A DNA stretch of 64,000 nt from Shewanella sp. ANA-3 (GTDB taxonomy: Bacteria; Pseudomonadota; Gammaproteobacteria; Enterobacterales; Shewanellaceae): positions 992,001-1,056,000 of the forward strand of contig NC_008577.1 in the NCBI RefSeq assembly GCF_000203935.1, read 5' to 3'. Within the stretch, counting starts at the first letter, position 1; each line of letters begins with the position of its first letter. Positions 20,083 through 28,557 of this stretch are shown piece after piece. Both the position numbers and the translations under genes were made by a program. The notes beneath the pieces were generated by a model that had not been told where the DNA came from, searched no databases, and saw only the letters and a list, made by a program, of their open reading frames with translations.

Positions 20083-22313
20083 CACAGAATGCTTTTTTGA
20101 TAATTGGCGAGCCACACTAATAACTCTTGGAGCGGCATTGGTTTAGCGTAAAAATAGCCTTGGGCATCATGGCAGCCGCGGTCTTTAAGCCAGCGGGCTT
20201 GCTCGCGGGTTTCAACGCCTTCGGCAATCACATTCATCTTGAAGCGTTCACCGAGGAGAATAATGCTGTCGACAATCGCCGCGGCGCCATCGTCGGTGGT
20301 GATATTATCGATAAAGGATTTATCAATCTTAATCCTGTCAAAGGTCAGCTTGCTAAGGTAGGCAAGGGAAGAAAACCCAGTACCAAAGTCATCGATCGCG
20401 ACCTTGATATTCATATTGCGCAGTGCCTTAAGCTGTTTGTTGATCACCTCAAAATTCTGCATGGCAATGGATTCTGTGACTTCGATTTCGATATGTTTGC
20501 TGGCAATCTGCGCGGCCTCAATATGGCTATGCAGTTGATTAACGATTTTTTCCTGCTCAAATTGCATTGCGGAGAGGTTAACGCCAATACGTAAGTTTTG
20601 ATAACCCGCCTCGGCGAGAGCATGCATGGCTTGGCATGATTGCACAAACAGTTGTTCCCCCAACTGAGTGATCAGCCCCGTCGCTTCGGCGATGGGGATA
20701 AAACGTAGGGGCGGCACCTTATCACCATTGGGTAAAGTCCAGCGCGCCAGCGCTTCGACCCCAACGACTTCTCCCGTTTGTAACGACACCTGTGGCTGCA
20801 GAGCAATATGAATATCCCCTTGGGTAATGCCTAACTGCAGTGCCTGTAGTAATTCAAAATGTGACGTCACATCATCGTTGTTGGGCTGATAGGTCACATG
20901 CTGACGAATGCCCAGACTCTTGGCCTTTTTGAGCGCCATATTCAGCTGAGTGATGGCGGCGACCGCATCCCCTTCGGCGAGCTCAAGGGGGAGAGTCACA
21001 GTGCTGATATTGACGGTAATGCAGGAGGTACCCTGTTGATAGGGGGCGACAAACAGCTGCTCAATCAGTGCGGCGGTGACTAAGTGCTTCGGGCCTAAAA
21101 TGGCGAACTTATCATCCTTTAAGCGGCTGACGAGCACGCTCGCATCGAACTGCTCCCTCAGACTATTGGCCACATGCTTGAGCATATCGTTGCCATGCTC
21201 AGAGCCAAACACATGGTTAAAGTCTGAAAACTTATCAATATCAATGAGTAATAGATTAAATTTATCGCGAACATCTTCCTTTAAAATGCCATCGAGTGTG
21301 CGAATGAGTACATTGCGATTCGGGATCTTAAGTAAAGGATCTTCGAAGGCGATCTTATCCAATTGACTCATCAAGGAGACACTGTGTAAGCCGCCGCAAA
21401 TATTCATGCTAAAGACGCGAATTAGCTCGGTTTCGGTCGCATCTAAGAGTCGCCCCGTGGCGAGGTAAACCGCATAGTCATTGCCAGCCAGCTCGCCGGG
21501 GAAAAACAGACAAGTGTATTGTGGCTCGATGCGTGATTGTTTACTGCTGAGCGATAATTCGAGCTGGATGCGAATATGTTGCTGCTCGAGCTCTTGCAAG
21601 GCTTTGCCATAGTAAGACTCAAATTCCCCTGAGGCACCAATGATCTGATGTATATGACCAAACTCGCTGAGATCATTAATGGCTTTGACACAGACAATCC
21701 CGCCTGAAGGCAAATTCAGCAGTATGGCCAGTTGCTGTAGCATCTTGCTCGAGAGTTCTTTGATATTGCGCGAGGTATAGAGGGCGCCGCTGGACTCGGC
21801 GATTAATTGCAGCCCGCGTTTTGCGTTGGCGATATTGCTGATCTGTTGATATGAGCGCAGGTTGGTGGTCAGTATGGTTTGTAGGCGGTCGGCGGAGAGT
21901 TCCGACTTAGTCCAATAATCGTTGATATCATAGTCGCGCATCACGTTAAAAACTGGTGCCATGCCGGGTTGTCCGGTGAGCAGAATAATGCGAATTTTCT
22001 CGTTGCCGAGGACTTCTCGAATGCCGCGAACTAATCTCAGCCCTGCGTCTTCGGTCTCCATCACCACATCGACTAAGGCAATGGCAAAATCGTCTTCATT
22101 GGCGACGATTTGGCAGGCTTCTGCGTAGCTAAATGCTTGGGTTAATTCTATTTTTGAGCCAAGAATGGTCAGGGTAGACAGTGCAAATGCGGTAGAGCGT
22201 TGGAAGTTAATATCATCATCAACTGTGAGTATTTTGACTGCTTTAGCAGCCTTTACCGCTGTGCTTGCTATGGGCTCATCTAAAAAAACAATTTCTTGCG
22301 ATTGACTAACCAT
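20082..22313 (-). CDS. Response regulator with DUF3369-like, degenerate GGDEF and EAL domains (probable c-di-GMP phosphodiesterase)
   Basis: 743 residues. The REC domain has the acidic pocket VDDD (31-34), phospho-acceptor Asp82 in LVDVVMETED, and LLTGQPG. A middle region (about 160-330) resembles DUF3369. The GGDEF domain keeps IDIDKFSDFNHVFG but has SRLKDDKFAI where active cyclases have GGDEF, so it is probably not a cyclase. The EAL domain is intact: Glu520 in GVEALARW, VNLSAMQF, EVTESIA, IDDFGTGFSSL, KIDKSFI, AEGVETREQ. I infer a phosphodiesterase controlled by phosphorylation from the translationally coupled kinase downstream. Confidence 0.9.
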   Translation of the reverse strand: MVSQSQEIVFLDEPIASTAVKAAKAVKILTVDDDINFQRSTAFALSTLTILGSKIELTQAFSYAEACQIVANEDDFAIALVDVVMETEDAGLRLVRGIREVLGNEKIRIILLTGQPGMAPVFNVMRDYDINDYWTKSELSADRLQTILTTNLRSYQQISNIANAKRGLQLIAESSGALYTSRNIKELSSKMLQQLAILLNLPSGGIVCVKAINDLSEFGHIHQIIGASGEFESYYGKALQELEQQHIRIQLELSLSSKQSRIEPQYTCLFFPGELAGNDYAVYLATGRLLDATETELIRVFSMNICGGLHSVSLMSQLDKIAFEDPLLKIPNRNVLIRTLDGILKEDVRDKFNLLLIDIDKFSDFNHVFGSEHGNDMLKHVANSLREQFDASVLVSRLKDDKFAILGPKHLVTAALIEQLFVAPYQQGTSCITVNISTVTLPLELAEGDAVAAITQLNMALKKAKSLGIRQHVTYQPNNDDVTSHFELLQALQLGITQGDIHIALQPQVSLQTGEVVGVEALARWTLPNGDKVPPLRFIPIAEATGLITQLGEQLFVQSCQAMHALAEAGYQNLRIGVNLSAMQFEQEKIVNQLHSHIEAAQIASKHIEIEVTESIAMQNFEVINKQLKALRNMNIKVAIDDFGTGFSSLAYLSKLTFDRIKIDKSFIDNITTDDGAAAIVDSIILLGERFKMNVIAEGVETREQARWLKDRGCHDAQGYFYAKPMPLQELLVWLANYQKSIL

Positions 22314-22453
22314 ATTCTCTTTCCTTGAGATGCCTAAGCATCCTTATTAACTCAGCCTAGAAGTGAGCAATTTTTATACTCAAAGTATTTGCGACAGCTA
22401 GGCTTTATTCAAGAAAATATTTTGTGGTCAGATATATAAGTCTTTTTAAGCAA

Positions 22454-23293
22454 TTACTCGATTTTGAAATCCTTAGAAAACAGCGCCTGTAACGCCTTAA
22501 GGTATTCTTGATCCTGTTTGGGCAACACGAGCTGCGCCAGTTCATCGCCAATCGGCGTCAATCGATAGTAGCTAAACAGCAAGTTTCCGCTCTTGGGGGT
22601 GAGCTTCATTTGGATGCCGGGCATGCTCAGTTGGATGGGGGTTTTACTGTTGAGTAACCCGGTTTCAAACTCACTGCTGTGGAGGATCCCTGCATCGACT
22701 AAGGTGAGAATGCTGGAGTAGGGTAGACCGAATTGGGATAAGCCAAGAGTCACAGTGCTATTTTTGCGAAAATACTGCCCGAGTCCGCCGGTGAGTCGAT
22801 AGCCGCTGATCAGTTTTAAGCGCTGCTCATTATTGACCTTGGCCGCCATACCGAGGGCCTTTTCGAGGATTTGCGCTTCTCTGTGGGTAAGTTGTTTGAG
22901 TAGCGCTAAGGTGCGCAGGCTAAAGTTACCCGGGTTGACGATTTCACTCGAGAGAATACGGGCCCACAAATCCTGCATTTTGCGGTTGTGGATTTGCTCC
23001 GCCATCAGGAAAAATTGATGACTCCAGTCGGGGTCGAGATCGACACCCGTAACATCCGATGGCGTGTAGCTCAAGGCGAGGGCGAAAATGGTTTCGACAT
23101 TGGCCTGATATTGGCTGGCGAGTTTGCGCTCCCTATGCTGTGCACGTTCGGCAACAGAGGCATTGGCGGGGCGATATTCCTGCTCACTGGCGAGCCCGAG
23201 TTGGCGCCCAAGGAGCAGGGCTTTTTTACGGGCCGAGACCTCGGCTGCGGGAGCCGCTTCATCCGCAAGCATTAAAATGTCTGAATCCTTCAT
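22454..23293 (-). CDS. Conserved hypothetical protein (TIGR03899-like)
   Basis: 279 residues from ATG 23293 (MKDSDILML), which has AGGATAAAGG just upstream; a longer frame to 23371 lacks such a site. No signal peptide or membrane segment. The sequence recalls the TIGR03899 family of Vibrio/Shewanella unknowns (HQFFLMAEQIHNRKMQDLWARILSSEI and GNFSLRTLALLKQLTHREA), recognised from memory. The segments look like DUF2806-type arrangements, but no catalytic site is apparent. It lies 140 bp upstream of the response-regulator gene on the same strand. Function unknown. Confidence 0.8.
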   Translation of the reverse strand: MKDSDILMLADEAAPAAEVSARKKALLLGRQLGLASEQEYRPANASVAERAQHRERKLASQYQANVETIFALALSYTPSDVTGVDLDPDWSHQFFLMAEQIHNRKMQDLWARILSSEIVNPGNFSLRTLALLKQLTHREAQILEKALGMAAKVNNEQRLKLISGYRLTGGLGQYFRKNSTVTLGLSQFGLPYSSILTLVDAGILHSSEFETGLLNSKTPIQLSMPGIQMKLTPKSGNLLFSYYRLTPIGDELAQLVLPKQDQEYLKALQALFSKDFKIE

Positions 23294-23418
23294 GCCTTTA
23301 TCCTGTGGCTTAATCGCTGTTGATACGCGGAGTACTAGCTTATCCCGCGTGACCAGCTTAGTCGATTGCAATCCTTAAGTCTCTGCGCTGGATTGCTTTT
23401 ATTGCGCAGCCTACCGTT

Positions 23419-24624
23419 TTAACTGTCGAGACTCGGTTTATCAATGCTTTTAGCTGGCCATGCCCAGTAGGTTTCATTACCTGGGGATGGATGGCGCGGC
23501 ACATTGAGAGCTAACACGAGTGAGCACACCGCAAAGCCTGCACCTATATAGAAGACGAGGGCCGGATCGCTTAGCCACAACAGACCTAAGAGTACGGGGA
23601 TAACGACCGCGGCGATATGGTTAATGGTAAAGCTGACTGACATAGTGGCGGCAATATCTTTGCTGTCGGCAATCTTTTGGAAATAGGTTTTCATGGCTAT
23701 CGCCATCGCAAACAGTAAATGGTCAATCACATAGAGCGCGGCGGCCATATGGGGTTGTTCGACAAGGGCATAGCTGACAAACACAAAAAACAGCCCAATG
23801 TATTCCACTGTGAGGGCATTACGTTCACCAATACGGCCGATAAAGCGGCCAATTGCTGGGGCGAAAAGCAGGTTAACCACATAATTGATAAGGAACAGGG
23901 CGGTGATTTCACTAACGCTGTAGCCGAATTTCTCGACCATCATAAAGCCTGCAAACACCATAAAAATCTGCCGACGGGCGCCGGAGAAGAAGGTCAGTAA
24001 GTAATACAGCCAGTAGCGTTTACGTAGGATGACTTTTTTATGTTGTACTTCATGGGTATCGAACTGGGGGTAATACAGGCTCATGCTGATCACCATCAGT
24101 AAACCTAATACACCAATAATCAAATACATATGCCAGTAATCTAGCTTCAGCCAGGTCATGACTAGCCAAATACTGCCATAACCGACTAAGGCCGCCGCCG
24201 AGCGCCATGCGAGGGCTTTACCCATAAACGCCGCAGTGTCTTGTTTATCGACCCATTGCAGAGTGAGGGATTGGTTAATAGTTTCAAAATAATGAAACCC
24301 AACTGACATCAGAATTGTGGTCAGATATAACCCCAACACCTGCGAAAAAAAGCCAGTAATCGCCACACCAATACAGAGCAGGGCTAATGAGAGCAGAGCA
24401 AAGGCTTGTTCGCGCACTAACAGCAATACAAAAATAGCGGTAAAGGCTAAGAAGCCGGGGATTTCCCTTAGGCTTTGCAGCATACCGATTTCGGCGCCGG
24501 TAAATTGCGCTTTTTCAATCACAAAGTTATTCAGCAGGGCTTGCCAGACGGCGAAGACCAGCGACATAACAAAGGTCATCCACAGCAGTAATGCCTTTGG
24601 ATTTTGGGTTTGAGTTGCGTTCAT
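23419..24624 (-). CDS. Major facilitator superfamily transporter
   Basis: 401 residues from ATG 24624 (MNATQTQNP); a TTG at 24654 would add ten. About twelve hydrophobic segments are visible, with a cytoplasmic loop near the middle (QFDTHEVQHKKVILRKRYW). FLINYVVNLLFAPAIGRFIGRIGERN carries an MFS-like basic loop between helices. The substrate cannot be told from sequence, and neighbours do not suggest one. An N-terminal start choice of either kind leaves the first helix intact. Confidence 0.85.
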   Translation of the reverse strand: MNATQTQNPKALLLWMTFVMSLVFAVWQALLNNFVIEKAQFTGAEIGMLQSLREIPGFLAFTAIFVLLLVREQAFALLSLALLCIGVAITGFFSQVLGLYLTTILMSVGFHYFETINQSLTLQWVDKQDTAAFMGKALAWRSAAALVGYGSIWLVMTWLKLDYWHMYLIIGVLGLLMVISMSLYYPQFDTHEVQHKKVILRKRYWLYYLLTFFSGARRQIFMVFAGFMMVEKFGYSVSEITALFLINYVVNLLFAPAIGRFIGRIGERNALTVEYIGLFFVFVSYALVEQPHMAAALYVIDHLLFAMAIAMKTYFQKIADSKDIAATMSVSFTINHIAAVVIPVLLGLLWLSDPALVFYIGAGFAVCSLVLALNVPRHPSPGNETYWAWPAKSIDKPSLDS

Positions 24625-25065
24625 GGATGGGGTACTCAGGCGATAAGTGAACAAATGCTAATGCTTTTACCTGTTATTAGCCACCCGAGAGCTATAGTAC
24701 TCATTCCTGATTTTGTAACATTTTGATCCCAAGGTAGTGGATATTTGTTTTTGTGAGCAAGCTAGAATTACCGTATATCTAGGGCACATTTGGCGCTAAG
24801 CCCGTGATCTATTTCATGTAAATTGATGACTAAATCACCTAGTATGCAATATCGTAATAGGCAGTTTGCTTTTTGCGTGATAAACCTAAACGGCTTCTTA
24901 TTTGACTGGTGAGCCATAAAGCACCCCTCTGGTGCTTAATAAGCGCAGTGGTTGATTGGGTCATCGAGGCTGAATCTATTCGTTTGTTTAGGTCAACATA
25001 AAGCCGCCGTCTTTGTCTTTTTCTGGCCGCTTTTTCTTATTTTTGTTGAGATAATCGAGGCTTAA
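24625..25065. other. Intergenic region between the MFS gene and hemG
   Basis: 441 bp between divergent genes, with no coding frame I support. A 7-bp hairpin AAGCACC/GGTGCTT with loop CCTCT lies at 24919-24937 without a T tract. The hemG promoter should lie between this hairpin and 25050. Confidence 0.5.
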
Positions 25066-25587
25066 GTGAAAAAAATTCTGATCATCTTCTCTAGTGTTCA
25101 TGGTCAAACTCGTAAAATCACCAATCAATTGGCGCAGCAACTCAAAGAGTTAGGCAACTCAGTGGTGATTGCGGATATTAAGGCCGTCCCTGCGATGGAA
25201 TCCTTCGATAAGATCATTATTGGCGCCAGCATTCGCCATGGGAAACATAACCCCGCGCTGTACGAGTTTATTCAGAAGCATCAACAGATCCTCACACAAA
25301 AGGTGAGTGGCTTTTTCTCCGTCAGTTTAGTCGCCCGTAAGCCAGAGAAAAATACCCCTGAAACCAATCCCTATATGCAGGCGTTTTTAAGTAAAACGAC
25401 GTGGCGCCCTAAGCTGTTACAGGTATTTGGCGGTAACTTAAATTACCAAGGCTATAACGCGTTAGATAGAAATATCATCCGCTTTATCATGTGGTTAACT
25501 AAGGGGCCTACGGATCCTGTCACTAATGTGGAATACACTGACTGGCAAAAAGTGAATGATTTTGGCCAACAGATCCATCAAGCCTAA
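25066..25587 (+). CDS. hemG: Quinone-dependent protoporphyrinogen IX oxidase
   Basis: Flavodoxin-like enzyme that oxidises protoporphyrinogen IX to protoporphyrin IX, passing electrons to the quinone pool; late heme biosynthesis at the inner membrane. 173 residues, GTG start with CGAGG 5 bp upstream. The FMN loop SSVHGQTRKI, IIGASIRHGKHNP and SVSLVARKPEKNTPETNPY match E. coli HemG closely. The long C-terminal loop (LNYQGYNALDRNIIRFIMWLTKG) typical of HemG is present. A small b-type cytochrome-like gene follows 41 bp later. Confidence 0.95.
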   Translation: MKKILIIFSSVHGQTRKITNQLAQQLKELGNSVVIADIKAVPAMESFDKIIIGASIRHGKHNPALYEFIQKHQQILTQKVSGFFSVSLVARKPEKNTPETNPYMQAFLSKTTWRPKLLQVFGGNLNYQGYNALDRNIIRFIMWLTKGPTDPVTNVEYTDWQKVNDFGQQIHQA

Positions 25588-25628
25588 ATGGGCGAATGGG
25601 ATAAGTCTGCCGCAAAGGTAACCCAACT

Positions 25629-26156
25629 ATGTCAGAAAAATTAACACAGGCACTCGGTTTTTTGTTGGCACGTTTGCACGTTTGGATTGTGCTGTCTTCT
25701 ACTTTACTCGTCTGTACTAGCCCGTGGATCTTTATCGGTAGAAGCCTGCGCGCTAATGCTAGCGTTTGGGATTATCTGCATGTTTATCTTGGATTAATCT
25801 GTGCCGTACTCGGGATCTTATTTTTACTGCGCAATACCCTCCAAGGGAAATGGCATCAGTATTTTGCCTGGTTAGTGGGAGATTGGGGGCAATTAGCGCA
25901 GGACATTAAAGGGCTGTTTAAGGGCAAACTGCCAGTCGCGGGTGGTAAGGGCTTGTTCAGTACTGTGGAAGGCATAGGCATGTTGCTGCTGGTGGCCACT
26001 GGCGTGACGGGCGCGATATGGTTTATTTATCAAGGCACTCCGTTCGCGATGACTTGGCGTGGTTATCATCAAATCTGTGCCGATTTTTTTATTGGTTTTT
26101 TAGTCGTTCACTTGGTGCTTGCAGCAACACATATTATTGAATTTATTCGCCAATAA
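25629..26156 (+). CDS. Small cytochrome b561-like membrane protein
   Basis: 175 residues with four predicted membrane helices. Histidines fall inside or at the ends of helices: His17, His51, His147, His161 and His168. This is the pattern of di-heme cytochrome b561/Ni-hydrogenase b-type subunits, although the spacing is only approximate. A hydrophilic loop of about 35 residues (GDWGQLAQDIKGLFKGK...) separates helices 2 and 3. Being 41 bp downstream of hemG, it is probably cotranscribed. It may carry electrons between HemG and the quinone pool or another partner, which is speculation. Confidence 0.8.
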   Translation: MSEKLTQALGFLLARLHVWIVLSSTLLVCTSPWIFIGRSLRANASVWDYLHVYLGLICAVLGILFLLRNTLQGKWHQYFAWLVGDWGQLAQDIKGLFKGKLPVAGGKGLFSTVEGIGMLLLVATGVTGAIWFIYQGTPFAMTWRGYHQICADFFIGFLVVHLVLAATHIIEFIRQ

Positions 26157-26420
26157 CATTTTATCTCGGTCAGGTTCGTTCAAGGATTTGGCCTATTTGT
26201 GCGCCTCCTCCCACTATAGGGTTCACCTCTTTCTCGGTTGAGCGGGTTTTCACCGTTCAGCGTACGTTCATCGACAAGCTGCACACTCAGCCCTAGACTT
26301 ATTTCTACATGCCTACCCAGCCGTTTGAGCCGATGTTTTCATGCTTTGGCTTTACTGAATTGTGCTCAAAGATTGAGGTAGGCGATGCTGAGAATTTTTT
26401 GGAACAAATGAAGGTATCCT

Positions 26421-27428
26421 ATGAATATTCAAAAAAGTGCTCTAGCGATAGCGTTGACGGGTTTACTGTTTGGTTGCGGCGGCTCTGATTCGGGCGAGCC
26501 CGCCACTCAAATGGCGACCTTTAGCCTAGGGGTTTCAGATAACCCCGCCGATGCAAAATCGGTCACTATCGCATTTAGGCAGGTCGTGCTGAAGAACGAC
26601 ACGGGTAGCTACTCATTTAATGTCACTCCAAATGGCGAGCTCAAATTTGTCGATCTATTAGAGTTTCAAGGCAGCGCGGTAGAAACGCTGGTGAGTGGTC
26701 AATCCATTCCTGTCGGTGAATACCAAATGTGCCTGTATATGAAAAACAGCACAGTAGCCAATAGCGAAAGCTCACACGTACAAACCTTCGATGACACTCT
26801 TTATGGGCTAACGACCAACAGCAATGGCTCATGCGGTGGTATGGGCGCCGATGAAAGTGACACTGGCCGATTGTTTTTTAATAAAAAATTCACCATTGCG
26901 GCGGGTGTAAACAGCTTTGTCGCCGAGTTTGATTTAAGCAAAGGTCTGCAAGATCCCCATGGCAACAAGGACTACTGGACGCTGAAACCGACTTCAGTGC
27001 AATTATTTAATCAGTCCGAAGTGGGTGCGATTAAAGGCACAGTGGGCGCGACAGTGATGGAAGGCTGTGAAGTCGCCGCAGGTGGCTCTGAGTTCTCGCC
27101 AGCGGTTTATTTGTATCCCGCCAATACCACGCTTGAGCAGATGAAAGATTTCAGAACCGAAGCTGACACGGCGACTGAAATCGCACCTATCGCCGCCGCT
27201 CGGGTGAATGATGTCACAGACACAAACGGCCAAGTCGTCGGCCACGATTATGAATTTGGTTTTGTGGTCGCGGGTGATTACAGCTTAGGCTATACCTGCT
27301 TAGCGCAAAATGATGATCCGGATGTGAGTAACAATCCCGATGATGTGGAAGCGCCTTTCTTTATCCATGCCGCAGAAACTGGGGTGACAGTTACCGCTAA
27401 TGGCGTTGCTGAGCGTAACTTTCCGTAG
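26421..27428 (+). CDS. DUF4382-type lipoprotein
   Basis: 335 residues. The signal peptide ends in lipobox LLFGCGGSD, so it is a lipoprotein. The segment FSLGVSDNPADAKSVTIAFRQVVLK at about 33-57 is characteristic of DUF4382, and the protein continues as beta-rich modules with a second section from about 195 (GAIKGTVGATVMEG) that could be a carboxypeptidase-regulatory-like or Ig-like fold. The ATG follows AAGGTATCCT. It is monocistronic, preceded by 264 bp without features, and its stop codon falls inside a short tandem repeat (27414-27473). Function unknown. Confidence 0.85.
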   Translation: MNIQKSALAIALTGLLFGCGGSDSGEPATQMATFSLGVSDNPADAKSVTIAFRQVVLKNDTGSYSFNVTPNGELKFVDLLEFQGSAVETLVSGQSIPVGEYQMCLYMKNSTVANSESSHVQTFDDTLYGLTTNSNGSCGGMGADESDTGRLFFNKKFTIAAGVNSFVAEFDLSKGLQDPHGNKDYWTLKPTSVQLFNQSEVGAIKGTVGATVMEGCEVAAGGSEFSPAVYLYPANTTLEQMKDFRTEADTATEIAPIAAARVNDVTDTNGQVVGHDYEFGFVVAGDYSLGYTCLAQNDDPDVSNNPDDVEAPFFIHAAETGVTVTANGVAERNFP

Positions 27429-27473
27429 GCCTAATGTCCCATACGTAACTTCCCGTAGGAGTCACGTCCCGTA
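27414..27473. repeat. Imperfect 30-bp tandem repeat across the DUF4382 stop codon
   Basis: CGTAACTTTCCGTAGG (27414-27429) recurs as CGTAACTTCCCGTAGG (27444-27459), exactly 30 bp on. The rest of each unit is also similar (AATGTCCCATA against CACGTCCCGTA), and a partial third copy may follow. The TAG stop of the preceding gene is within the first copy. Confidence 0.7.
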
Positions 27474-27500
27474 GAGTTAGTTCGCGAATAAAACACAATA

Positions 27501-27528
27501 AAAAAACCAGCAGAAATGCTGGTTTTTT
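27501..27528. terminator. Bidirectional terminator between convergent genes
   Basis: AAAAAACCAGCA pairs with TGCTGGTTTTTT around loop GAAA. A/T tracts flank both sides, so it serves the DUF4382 gene (plus) and the DsbA-like gene (minus). Confidence 0.93.
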
Positions 27529-27551
27529 ATTGGTAATTCGCCAGTCGAGTG

Positions 27552-28304
27552 TTAGCTCAAACGCTTTTGACGGCCGAGAGCAATCGCCGCGGCAAAGGCT
27601 AAGAATAACCAGTTTAGGCTACCACCAGAACTCTTAGGTGCCTGAGCATCTTTCTCGACAGCTAGGTAGTTAATCAGGCCAATTAATTCATCTAAGGTTC
27701 TGATACTGCTTAAGTTAACGGCATATTTATCATTCACGATAAAAGCAGGTACGCTTTCAACGCGGAATTGGTTCTGCTGGGCACGCCATAGGGCGAGCTT
27801 CTCATCTGTACTCTTGCTGTCAGCCAGTTTGTCGTACTTGGCCGCATCGATACCAAACTTAGCGAAGACTTGTTTAATGTCGTCACGGCTATTAATTTGT
27901 GGTTCGTGTTTATGGCCTGGCGCACTGTGGTCGTGGCCATTTGCGCCTGCTTCGCCTTGGATGGCGGCGAACATCGCATGGGTTAATGCATCTTTATTGT
28001 CTAACTCTTGGATCACTGCCAGCGAGCGCATCACTTCGGTGCCAATGTCGCTATTCATAAAGTCGACATGCTTAGTATCAAATGCAATGCCTTTGTTTAG
28101 GTTCGCTTTGATATCGGGCAGATAGTTGGTTTCCATATTGAAGCAGTTATGGCAATAGAAGGAGAAAAACTCAGTCAGTTTGGGTTCGCTGCTCGGCGCT
28201 TTGTCAGAGATTTGAGTGTAATGAGTACCTTCAACATAATTCGCGGCAAAGGCGCTAAATGGTGCAATGATTAAGGCGACAGCCAAGGCTAATGGTTTGA
28301 TCAT
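27552..28304 (-). CDS. DsbA-like thioredoxin-fold protein with CHNC active site and GlyGly-CTERM tail
   Basis: 250 residues. Signal peptide (LALAVALIIAPFSAFA) then a DsbA fold: CxxC active site C51-H-N-C54 (classical DsbA has CPHC) and cis-Pro loop ESVPAF at 183-188. A His-rich insertion (His124, His126, His131, His133) lies in the helical domain. The C-terminus SSGGSLNW, then about 14 hydrophobic residues, then GRQKR, is a GlyGly-CTERM pattern, the sorting signal processed by rhombosortase in Shewanella and Vibrio. I therefore predict an exported thiol oxidoreductase that is membrane-held, then cleaved and released or attached at the surface. It is likely not the housekeeping DsbA. No partner DsbB is adjacent. 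Confidence 0.82.
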   Translation of the reverse strand: MIKPLALAVALIIAPFSAFAANYVEGTHYTQISDKAPSSEPKLTEFFSFYCHNCFNMETNYLPDIKANLNKGIAFDTKHVDFMNSDIGTEVMRSLAVIQELDNKDALTHAMFAAIQGEAGANGHDHSAPGHKHEPQINSRDDIKQVFAKFGIDAAKYDKLADSKSTDEKLALWRAQQNQFRVESVPAFIVNDKYAVNLSSIRTLDELIGLINYLAVEKDAQAPKSSGGSLNWLFLAFAAAIALGRQKRLS

Positions 28305-28557
28305 AGTTCCCTCAAAGTCGGTTAGCGTGAATTCATCGTATCGCTTGAGATGCGCAATTAACTCAATTCGCGAGATGACTTCAAACTGAAAAATACGCTG
28401 GAATTATACCCGCGTGAATATGGTTTTAGGTTAGATGGCAAGGCTTAATTATCGCTGAATTAGGCGGCGGATATCGGACTAAATCTGTGATCCCGCGGGA
28501 GTTTCACCGTGAGAATTGCAGGACTGCAAAGGGGATCACAGTTATAAAAGGGAAAAC
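28305..28557. other. Gap with nested inverted repeats between two minus-strand genes
   Basis: 253 bp. Perfect 10-bp outer arms CTGTGATCCC (28485-28494) and GGGATCACAG (28532-28541) enclose a palindrome CCCGCGGG and a smaller hairpin TTGCA/TGCAA (28516-28529). No T tract follows on either strand. It begins 16 bp after the DnaJ-related stop. No known element recognised. Confidence 0.6.

Noticed and set aside
23059..23313. Plus-strand frames overlapping the TIGR03899-like gene
   Set aside because: Shadows of the minus-strand gene, which has a good start and family-like sequence.
24919..24937. 7-bp hairpin AAGCACC/GGTGCTT as a terminator
   Set aside because: No T tract follows, and no gene ends nearby (flanking genes are divergent).
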